From: Planctomycetota bacterium | GTDB lineage: Bacteria > Planctomycetota > Phycisphaerae > Sedimentisphaerales > SM23-30 | Length of the DNA: 8,888 nucleotides | Reading direction: 5' to 3' | Assembly: GCA_029573975.1 (NCBI GenBank) | Contig: JAKQBU010000525.1 | Coordinates: 1-8,888, forward strand | In this document: positions 1-6,190 of the stretch, in pieces | How positions within the stretch are numbered: the stretch's first letter is position 1 | Layout of the letters: the number at the start of each line of letters is the position of its first letter | Program-made: the position numbers and the translations under genes | Notes under the pieces: model-generated | Seen by the model: the letters and a program-made list of their open reading frames with translations, nothing else | What the model was told of the DNA's origin: nothing | The model's database searches: none

Positions 1-703
1 CTTGTAGATCTGGTTTTTGCGCGGCCTGGTACGCCCGCAAATACGTCTCCGGCTCAAAATTGGCACAGACCGGCACGATTCCGCAGGCCCCCGCCAGCAG
101 CCCCTGCACCATGGTGGCCTCATCCCCCTGCAGAACCTGCAAACCGACCTCGGCCCCCTTCATCACCAGCGTCTTGAAATAAAGCATATTCCCCGAACTT
201 TCCTTGCAGAACCGGATCCAGCCGCGCCGGGCGGCCTGGCACATCGTCTCCACCGCTATCTCCGTACCCACGCAGCCGGGGATATTATAGAGAATCATCT
301 GCATCTGCCGGCGGGCTTCATAACACTGGCCGAATAGTTTCAACTGCGAGTCCGGCTGGGTGGCCGGCAGATAAAACGTTGGAGTAACAACAAAATTCCG
401 GTAGCCGATCTGGTCCAGGATTTGGATCTTTTCCAGCACCCGCGGGCTGGAGGTATCCATAACCCCGCCCAGCAAAAAGATTTCCCCTTTTACTTCCGTA
501 AAGGCAATTTCCACCATCCGCGTCCATTCCGCCAGGGTCAGCAAAGGCCCTTCCCCGGCAGACCCGCCCACAAACAGGCCGTGGACTCCCGCTTTCTTCA
601 AAAACCGGATCACCTTGCGAAAGGAAATTTCATCCACCCGATCCTCATTATCGAGGGGAGTGATTACCGGCACAATCAAACCATGTAATTCATCATTCTG
701 CAT
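1..703 (-). CDS. DapA-family aldolase/lyase (DHDPS/NAL-like), C-terminus cut by window edge
   Basis: Class I Schiff-base aldolase/lyase of the dihydrodipicolinate synthase / N-acetylneuraminate lyase family; 234 residues are visible of about 290-310 usual. Family marks are clear: GSAGE at residues 47-51 (pyruvate-carboxylate loop, normally GTTGE or GSTGE), the catalytic Tyr139 in YNIP, the Schiff-base Lys167 in CKESSGN, and GACGIVPV at 205-212. The Arg that true DHDPS carries five residues after the Tyr (YNxPxR) is replaced by Cys144, so lysine biosynthesis is unlikely. A catabolic 2-keto-3-deoxy sugar acid aldolase, NAL-like lyase or similar pyruvate-type enzyme fits better; the substrate cannot be read from sequence. 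The start ATG (701-703) has a GGAG ribosome site (complement of 711-714) seven bases upstream. It is last visible in the minus-strand cluster, 89 bases after the beta-helix gene. Family certain, substrate unknown. Confidence 0.9.
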   Translation of the reverse strand, partial: MQNDELHGLIVPVITPLDNEDRVDEISFRKVIRFLKKAGVHGLFVGGSAGEGPLLTLAEWTRMVEIAFTEVKGEIFLLGGVMDTSSPRVLEKIQILDQIGYRNFVVTPTFYLPATQPDSQLKLFGQCYEARRQMQMILYNIPGCVGTEIAVETMCQAARRGWIRFCKESSGNMLYFKTLVMKGAEVGLQVLQGDEATMVQGLLAGACGIVPVCANFEPETYLRAYQAAQKPDLQ

Positions 704-752
704 TTGCGTACTCCATCCAAATATACAATATTATACTCAAGTTCCACATAAA
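704..752 (-). promoter_or_regulatory. Possible internal promoter and RBS before the aldolase gene
   Basis: On the minus strand a perfect -10 box TATAAT (complement of 730-735) lies about 27 bases before the aldolase ATG, so a start near 723 would give a short leader holding the GGAG site (711-714). The -35 position (753-758, AAACCA) matches the consensus poorly. The 89-base gap is AT-rich, and no terminator hairpin is visible between the beta-helix stop and this gene, so readthrough from the operon is also likely. The -10 match could be chance in AT-rich DNA. Confidence 0.3.
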
Positions 753-792
753 TGGTTTTTAATATCCGTTTGTAATCCAGTGTGCATTTCCA

Positions 793-3672
793 TTACATTT
801 CGTTCTGTTCTTTATCTTTCTGGATACGTTGATACTCGATCGTTGTCGTACGGATGGGCTCCAGGGAAAATTCATCGTGTCCACCCGATCGAATCCAGGG
901 GCCGCCGTTACACAGGTAAGACAGCACGGCAGACCCATCGACCATGAGAGTATATCCACCACGGGATAATTCTTCTTTATCAACAACCGTTGAAAAGGAA
1001 GGTTGAACGCCTTCCGGTTTTACCCAGGCAAGAATCGTAATCTGATTGGTTATATCCAGACTTGGATTATTGCCGCAGGTAATCAAAGTATTGGTCCCAT
1101 TAAATCGCAACGCGCCGCCGGGATTACCGAACCGGTCGGAAACGGATGCCGAAGCAAAATTGAAATTTTGCAGCGTTCCGTGATTCTGATGAACCGTTCT
1201 GTCATGGGCCAGCACACCACTGACCTCCTCAAAATCCCAGAATCCAGTCAACCCGGCATTCGGATCGTAATCAGCAACACCATTATTCTTGATAAACAGA
1301 ATCGCTTCCTCACTCAGAGCCGTGTTAAAAACTGCCACTTCATCGATCGCACCTTTAAAATAACGGCCTAACGAGGGGCTGGCACCAATACCGAACGGGG
1401 CAGGATGACTGGAAGCGGGACCTGGACTCATTGGCACAAAAAGCCCCTCCGCCGCACCATCGACATAGGTTTGCATCCCGGTCCCATCGTGGGTTACCGC
1501 AATATGATGCCAACTGCCGTCTTCTAAATGAGTCGGACTGGGATCGGAGAGTGTCACCGGAAAGCCTTCCCCCATCAGTTCGCGGCCGGAATGTTGACTC
1601 GTTGTCTCTGTGCCAAGGTTCTTCACTTCGTACCTGGCATCGGCATCCAGACTACGCAGTTTGATGTGTTGGGAATCTTCCCTGCTTTCGGAACGGCGGA
1701 AGACTTGAACCACCCCGCCCTCCCTTTCCGGCCAATGGAACTGCCAGGCAGACCAGACATTCATAGCACGGCTGTACTCAGTTAACCGATAAAATTGGCA
1801 CGGCGGTTCAATGATGCCCACTAGCTGACGGCGATAGGCCGGTTCGAGGCCCGCCTGAGTTTGAAAGGCTTTTATGAATTCCGCCGCGGGTCCGTCGCCT
1901 TTGTAGAGCAGGTTGTCAATGCACCGATTTTCCTCTGAGTTTTTCACACCCTGGCTCATGGGAATTTCACTATGGAAGACAACGTTGCCCTCAAAGTGAT
2001 AGCCTGCGCACCCATGCGGCACTCCGACCGTGTCCAGGTAAATGCCCAATCGATAATCATGACGACCGATGTCATGGAACAAATTGCCGCGAATCAGGGC
2101 GCCACGCTCCGCCTGGGGAAAACTGACGTAGATCGCCGCCCCATCGTTTGCCACCTGCATAACGTTATAGACGTGATTGTACTCCACCGTGTTGTTTTTG
2201 GCTAAATACGGAGATTCAGGGCTTTCGTTGCCGCCGAGAACGATTCCCGAGTAGGCAATGTCGTGAATCAGGTTGTGCGCGACAACCGTCTCCTGGGTCA
2301 TCCATACCAGGATGCCGACCGCGTCATAGTAGTCTATGCCGCAATCGTGAATATGATTGTTGGCAATACGATAATTCTTGTGGTCATCCTTGTCCAAAGG
2401 ATCGGCCCACTGCCAGGTGTCGCGGTTTCGTATCGCACCGGCTGTTATTCCTCCACCGCCCAGATCGTAGAGGTGGTTGCCTTCAATTACGTTCTCGGCA
2501 CAGCCGTTCAGCAGGCTGAGGCCAATACTGCCGGCGTGTTCGACGGCCCCGCCGATAAAATGGCAGCCCCGGGCGTATCTAAAGCTGACCGCGGCGTCGA
2601 TCCAGTGAAATTTCCAGGCTCCTTGGGGCTCTTTCTGCTCAACAAGCTGGAGACAACCAAACAGACCCGTGAAGCCCTGGGGCGGCAGCGGCCAGTCCAC
2701 GTAGGCTACTCGAATACCCTGGAAACGGAGATTTCTCACAGGCTGCTGCTGCGTGCCTCGAACGGCCAGCAGCGTATTTTGGACCACAGGCGCTACCACC
2801 TCAGCTTGCGTCAGATCCTCCCCTTCCCGCGGCCAATAGGAAAGTATGCCCGCTTGGCGATCCAGGTACCATTCACCCGGCGTGTCGAGGAACTCGCGGG
2901 CGTTTTCAAAATAACACCCGAAACCTCCGACGGGAAAGCTAATGTTATATTCACCGGTAAATCCGTGCGGCCACATATGCGGCGGAGGCAGCGTAAAGGT
3001 GTTTTCTTTTTCATTCACGCTTCCCAGGCGTTTTCGCGTCGCGGCATTGTTGCAGATCCAAATCACCTCGACATCGGTGAGGTTCTTCCAGGCCTGGATG
3101 GGATGATTCACCCCCAAGGTGACGACGGCATCATGAGCATCGCTGTTATTTGCTCCGGGAATCAAGTTCCATCCTCCCGGCCAATCCCCAACTCCTGCGT
3201 TTGGCGTTTTTGCCCGAATGGTCCGCCGACCCTCGACAAATAACTGATTAAAGTACCACCTGCCCACCTTGACTTCGGGCAGTTCCACCGTCCAGATTTC
3301 CCCCTCTCCTTTTTTCCAGCCGCTAATCATCCGCCCGCCGCTCAGGACCACTCTCTCACCTTCTGCCGCCGCGTATGTGATCGAATACTGCTCCGTGCCG
3401 GAATCCTCCGGGCCAAAAACTAATGTCCCGGTCTGGGGATAAACTCCGCCGCGGATTGACACCACCACATCGTGATCCAGACCGGCCGCCACTTTTTGGC
3501 GAACCGCATCCCGCGCCCGGGCCACGCTGGCAAACGGCTTGTCGGCCGTGCCGGGATTGGCATCCTTACCCTCGGGCGCGACATAAAAATCGCTCCCAAT
3601 TGCCGGGTATGCCAGCCAGATAATTGCTGCTATTGTTGCCAGACCAGCCTTTGGTACCATTCGGTTCAACAT
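793..3672 (-). CDS. Secreted right-handed beta-helix protein (GH141-like) with GH36-type C-domain and split LamG
   Basis: A 959-residue exported protein. Residues 1-26 form a signal peptide (hydrophobic 11-25, likely cut after AIG26). The mature start, with FYVAPEGKDANPGT then ARARDAVR, is the usual opening of GH141-like and other parallel beta-helix carbohydrate-active proteins; beta-helix coils with repeated N-H-hydrophobic rungs run to about 600. Asp510 (NDGAAIY) and Asp547 (GIYLDT) match the positions of the conserved acidic pair in GH141 enzymes (fucosidase or xylanase activities known); this assignment is by recall, not alignment. Residues about 621-712 (WSAWQFHWPE, VVQVFRR, GRELMGEGFPVTL) resemble the C-terminal beta domain of GH36-type alpha-galactosidases. 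Residues 713-800 are the second half of a LamG/ConA-like domain (WHHIAVTHDG, GAIDEVAVFN), and 807-938 the first half of one (GFWDFEE, GALRFNG, ITILAWVKPEG). The ATG has AGGAG (3678-3682) five bases upstream. Predicted role: extracytoplasmic glycan hydrolysis or binding. Confidence 0.85.
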   Translation of the reverse strand: MLNRMVPKAGLATIAAIIWLAYPAIGSDFYVAPEGKDANPGTADKPFASVARARDAVRQKVAAGLDHDVVVSIRGGVYPQTGTLVFGPEDSGTEQYSITYAAAEGERVVLSGGRMISGWKKGEGEIWTVELPEVKVGRWYFNQLFVEGRRTIRAKTPNAGVGDWPGGWNLIPGANNSDAHDAVVTLGVNHPIQAWKNLTDVEVIWICNNAATRKRLGSVNEKENTFTLPPPHMWPHGFTGEYNISFPVGGFGCYFENAREFLDTPGEWYLDRQAGILSYWPREGEDLTQAEVVAPVVQNTLLAVRGTQQQPVRNLRFQGIRVAYVDWPLPPQGFTGLFGCLQLVEQKEPQGAWKFHWIDAAVSFRYARGCHFIGGAVEHAGSIGLSLLNGCAENVIEGNHLYDLGGGGITAGAIRNRDTWQWADPLDKDDHKNYRIANNHIHDCGIDYYDAVGILVWMTQETVVAHNLIHDIAYSGIVLGGNESPESPYLAKNNTVEYNHVYNVMQVANDGAAIYVSFPQAERGALIRGNLFHDIGRHDYRLGIYLDTVGVPHGCAGYHFEGNVVFHSEIPMSQGVKNSEENRCIDNLLYKGDGPAAEFIKAFQTQAGLEPAYRRQLVGIIEPPCQFYRLTEYSRAMNVWSAWQFHWPEREGGVVQVFRRSESREDSQHIKLRSLDADARYEVKNLGTETTSQHSGRELMGEGFPVTLSDPSPTHLEDGSWHHIAVTHDGTGMQTYVDGAAEGLFVPMSPGPASSHPAPFGIGASPSLGRYFKGAIDEVAVFNTALSEEAILFIKNNGVADYDPNAGLTGFWDFEEVSGVLAHDRTVHQNHGTLQNFNFASASVSDRFGNPGGALRFNGTNTLITCGNNPSLDITNQITILAWVKPEGVQPSFSTVVDKEELSRGGYTLMVDGSAVLSYLCNGGPWIRSGGHDEFSLEPIRTTTIEYQRIQKDKEQNEM

Positions 3673-3677
3673 TATAT

Positions 3678-3682
3678 CTCCT
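3678..3682 (-). promoter_or_regulatory. Ribosome binding site of the beta-helix gene
   Basis: The minus strand reads AGGAG five bases before the ATG at 3670-3672. This supports that start over the internal Met5 and places the whole signal peptide in the product. Confidence 0.6.
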
Positions 3683-3705
3683 CTGGTTTGTTTTAATCAC
3701 CTACC

Positions 3706-4746
3706 TTAAAACAAACGTTCTAACTCCAAATCATCCGCCAGGCCGTAAAGGCTGTCGATCACCTCGGGCGGCAGGGATAAGCCCTTCTGCTTTTGCTCTT
3801 CATACCGCTGCCATTCGATCTCGCCCGGCAGATAGATGCGATCCGCCCCTTTGGCCTTCGGTGCATTGCGAATTTCGCGGATCATCTGATCCATCCGTTC
3901 TTGAAAGACATCCATCGGCATAAGTGCGGCAATATCAATCGCCAGAAACGCATGTCCATGCCCCGTTGGATTCGCCGGGTCTTCCAGCCCCCAGCTTTTC
4001 AACTGCTTGGTCACCGCCGCCCCCGCCAGCACCGCCGAAAGCACCTCGATCAGAATCGCCAGACCGAAGCCCTTATGCCCGGCCATCGGTTGCAAGGCCC
4101 CATGTTCGGGATACAGACTCGGATCGGTCGTCGGTAGCCCCTCATCATCCACAAACCAGTTATTCGGGATGCTTTTTCCGGCAAATTTCGCGGCCGCGAT
4201 TTTCCCCGCCGCCACCGTGCTCATGGCAATATCCAGAAAAACCGGCTTTTCTTTGCCGGCCGGCACCGCATACGCCAGCGGATTACAGCCGATCACCGGC
4301 TTTTTACTGCTGGGGGCCACGACATTGGTATCCACATTACTCATGGCCATACCAATCATATTTTTTTGAACCGCCAGATTGGCATAATAGCCGGCGGCCC
4401 CGAAGTGACAACTGTTTTTAACGGTGACATAACCAATCCCGGCGGTTTTCGCCTTGGCTATCGCGATCTCCATCGCCCGGCAGGCAGACACCATCGCCAG
4501 GGCGTTATCCGCATCCAGCATGGCAAAGGCCGGACCTTCGTGGATGATATGGGGCCGGGCCTGGGCCTTCAGGCCGCCAGCCCGCATCCGTTTGAGGTAT
4601 TGCCGCAAGGCCCGGGTCCCATGGCTATAAACGCCCCAGGCATCGGTCGTAACCAGCACCTCAGCGGCGATCCGGGCCTCTTTTTTCCGCATCCCGCATT
4701 TCAACATCGCTTGCACGCAGAATTCTAGTAAAGTTTCCACTTTCAT
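3706..4746 (-). CDS. LDH2/MDH2-family NAD(P)-dependent oxidoreductase (malate/lactate dehydrogenase type 2)
   Basis: A 346-residue cytoplasmic enzyme of the non-Rossmann Ldh_2 family (YlbC/AllD, DlgD, sulfolactate and L-malate/L-lactate dehydrogenase relatives), which interconverts 2-hydroxy and 2-oxo acids with NAD(P). Visible marks: SHG at 41-43 with the conserved His42, NSCHFGAAGYY at 111-121 (active-site His114 and glycine-rich loop), NPLAYAVPAG at 155-164, FLDIAMSTVAAGKI at 170-183, and GHKGFGLAILIEVLSAVLAGA at 223-243 (cofactor and dimer region). PGEIEW at 307-312 near the end is typical. Length is normal for the family. The ATG (4744-4746) has AGGAA (complement of 4754-4758) seven bases upstream. 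The stop lies 33 bases before the beta-helix start, so the two are very likely co-transcribed. Substrate unknown; in this setting a sugar-derived 2-oxo acid is the natural guess. Confidence 0.93.
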   Translation of the reverse strand: MKVETLLEFCVQAMLKCGMRKKEARIAAEVLVTTDAWGVYSHGTRALRQYLKRMRAGGLKAQARPHIIHEGPAFAMLDADNALAMVSACRAMEIAIAKAKTAGIGYVTVKNSCHFGAAGYYANLAVQKNMIGMAMSNVDTNVVAPSSKKPVIGCNPLAYAVPAGKEKPVFLDIAMSTVAAGKIAAAKFAGKSIPNNWFVDDEGLPTTDPSLYPEHGALQPMAGHKGFGLAILIEVLSAVLAGAAVTKQLKSWGLEDPANPTGHGHAFLAIDIAALMPMDVFQERMDQMIREIRNAPKAKGADRIYLPGEIEWQRYEEQKQKGLSLPPEVIDSLYGLADDLELERLF

Positions 4747-4788
4747 CGTTTTATTCCTGTTTTCCTTTTAAGCTATTCAAAGTTTCAG

Positions 4789-4802
4789 CGGGTAATTACC
4801 CG
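4789..4802. promoter_or_regulatory. Perfect 14-bp palindrome, candidate operator
   Basis: CGGGTAATTACCCG reads the same on both strands and sits in the 81-base gap between the kinase stop and the LDH2 start. It has no loop and no following T-run, so a protein-binding site is more natural than a terminator. LacI-family operators are palindromes of this size but usually have a central CG, whereas this centre is AT. A looser GGT/ACC-type inverted repeat, CGGTAAACCG, lies just upstream of the kinase ATG at 6054-6063. Confidence 0.4.
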
Positions 4803-4827
4803 ACGCGTTCACGGGAGGTCCGCATAG

Positions 4828-6045
4828 TCATTCCTTTTCTTGGGCTGATTGATTGAGTAGTTTTACGCATTCACGGGCAACCACGATTTCCTCATTGGTC
4901 GGCACCACCCAGACTTCGATTTTCGAGTCGTCGGACGAAATCCGGCCCTCCCGGCGGAAACATGTGTTATTTTTTCCCTCGTCCAGCCGGATGCCAAACT
5001 CCTCCAGGTTTTCCAGAATGCGCCCGCGGAGGTAAGCGCTGGCTTCCCCGGTTCCGCCGGAAAAAACCAGTGCATCCGTATGTCCCAGGGTAACCAGGCC
5101 GATTCCCAGATATTTACGAATTTGATTCACATAAAAGTCAATCGTCAGCCGCGCCCGTTCATTTCCCCGGTCGGCGGCCTCCTGCAAATCGCGCATATCA
5201 AACCCCATTCCCGACAACGCCGCCAGGCCGCCCCCGGTCAGCAGCCGGGCCATCACTTCTTCCATCGTGCCTTCCCCGCGGCTTACCAGAAAAGGAATCA
5301 GGCAGGGATCGAAATCCGAAGCACGGTTCGAATAGGGCAGGCCGCACTGCGTGGTAAAACCGACGGTCCCCCCCTTGTTGACGCCCCGCTGGATGGCCGC
5401 CAGGGAAGAACTTCCGCCCAGATGCATCTGGATTACATTGATTTCCTCCCTGGCCCGCCGAATCAGTTCCGCAATCCGATGGTTGAGGTAAAAATGGCTG
5501 GCGCCGTGCCCCATGGTTTTTCGGATGGCATACTTTTCCGTCCATTCCCAGGGAATAGGGTAGATGGCCTCGTACGCAGGCAGATCCTGACAGAAAAACG
5601 TCTCAAACAAACCGATGAAGGGAGTATGCGGCAGCAGATTACGGAAATACCGGATGGCCTGGACATAAATTTTGTTGTGCAGAGGGGCCACGATGCGGTT
5701 GTAGTCATCCAGGGCAGCCAGAATCTCTTCCTCCATATAATGGCAGCCGGTAATCCCTTTGGCTAAGCCGGCTTTAAAACCGACCGCATCCAGATCCGCT
5801 ATTGATGGCAAAATCCCTGCCTGGGAACCGGTGAGGGTATCCAGGACAAACCGCATCGCCGCGGCATAATCGGGAATCGAAACGTCCGCCTTCTGAGCCG
5901 GCCCGCCGCCAAGGCTCCATTCCACCGGGGCCTTGGCCGAGCCGATCCGCTCGACATGCACCTTCGCCAGGACCGTTTCCGCCGGCATATCAAACAACTG
6001 GCATTTCAGGGAGGAACTGCCAACATTTGCTATCAATATTTTCAT
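4828..6045 (-). CDS. Divergent acetate-kinase-family carboxylate kinase, altered substrate site
   Basis: A 405-residue ASKHA-fold kinase of the acetate/propionate kinase family, which phosphorylates a carboxylate with ATP or makes ATP from an acyl phosphate. It aligns end to end without large gaps against remembered Methanosarcina thermophila acetate kinase. Kept: phosphate loop NVGSSSLK (7-14, with Asn7, Ser10, Ser12, Lys14), APLHN (120-124), His180, Arg241, the VFSGGTGEAS nucleotide loop (327-336) and PTNEE (382-386). Changed from canonical: His90 to Phe, Arg91 to Lys, Asp148 to Glu, Phe179 to Gly, Asn211 to Gly (HLGGSSS instead of HLGNGSS), Pro232 to Thr. Several of these form the acetate pocket or catalytic site, so another acid substrate is likely. 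The ATG follows a modest GGGTGAG site (complement of 6048-6054). Cytoplasmic; second gene of the cluster. I withhold ackA because of the changes; loss of activity is the alternative. Confidence 0.85.
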   Translation of the reverse strand: MKILIANVGSSSLKCQLFDMPAETVLAKVHVERIGSAKAPVEWSLGGGPAQKADVSIPDYAAAMRFVLDTLTGSQAGILPSIADLDAVGFKAGLAKGITGCHYMEEEILAALDDYNRIVAPLHNKIYVQAIRYFRNLLPHTPFIGLFETFFCQDLPAYEAIYPIPWEWTEKYAIRKTMGHGASHFYLNHRIAELIRRAREEINVIQMHLGGSSSLAAIQRGVNKGGTVGFTTQCGLPYSNRASDFDPCLIPFLVSRGEGTMEEVMARLLTGGGLAALSGMGFDMRDLQEAADRGNERARLTIDFYVNQIRKYLGIGLVTLGHTDALVFSGGTGEASAYLRGRILENLEEFGIRLDEGKNNTCFRREGRISSDDSKIEVWVVPTNEEIVVARECVKLLNQSAQEKE

Positions 6046-6103
6046 TTCTCACCCGGTAAACCGAATGAACAAAATCCAGCACGGAAGGTACGATTTATTT
6101 ATA

Positions 6104-6190
6104 ACGGAACCGCCAAAAGTCGGTAAGGACATCCAAAAACGGCTCTGGCTCATCAATAACAAGGGAACGAAGAGTTTTTGACGCTGGCGT
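6104..6190 (+). mobile_element. MITE-like element, copy A
   Basis: An 87-base element beginning ACGGAACCGCCAAAAG and ending TTGACGCTGGCGT, about 84 percent identical (13 mismatches and one gap by hand) to copy B at 7362-7447 in the same orientation. The end, reverse-complemented, reads ACGCCAGCGTCAAAA and matches the start at 11 of 15 positions, giving imperfect terminal inverted repeats. It is flanked by ATTTATA on both sides (6097-6103 and 6192-6198), like a target-site duplication. Internal complementarity (CAAAAAC near 6135 with GTTTTTG before the right end) would let it fold as a hairpin. It has no coding capacity, and no transposase is in the window. It lies between the URO-D and kinase genes, and its last base forms part of the URO-D stop codon. 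A non-mobile palindromic intergenic repeat is the alternative. Confidence 0.6.

Noticed and set aside
2263..3243. 326-residue plus-strand reading frame opposite the beta-helix gene
   Set aside because: It lies fully antisense to a gene with clear signal peptide and domain signal; its translation shows no family motif and no ribosome site was apparent.
5080..5766. 228-residue plus-strand reading frame opposite the kinase gene
   Set aside because: Antisense to a well-supported kinase gene; the composition is typical of a GC-biased complementary frame.
4828..6045. Naming the kinase ackA outright
   Set aside because: Several substrate-site residues differ from acetate kinase, so a specific acetate role is not supported.
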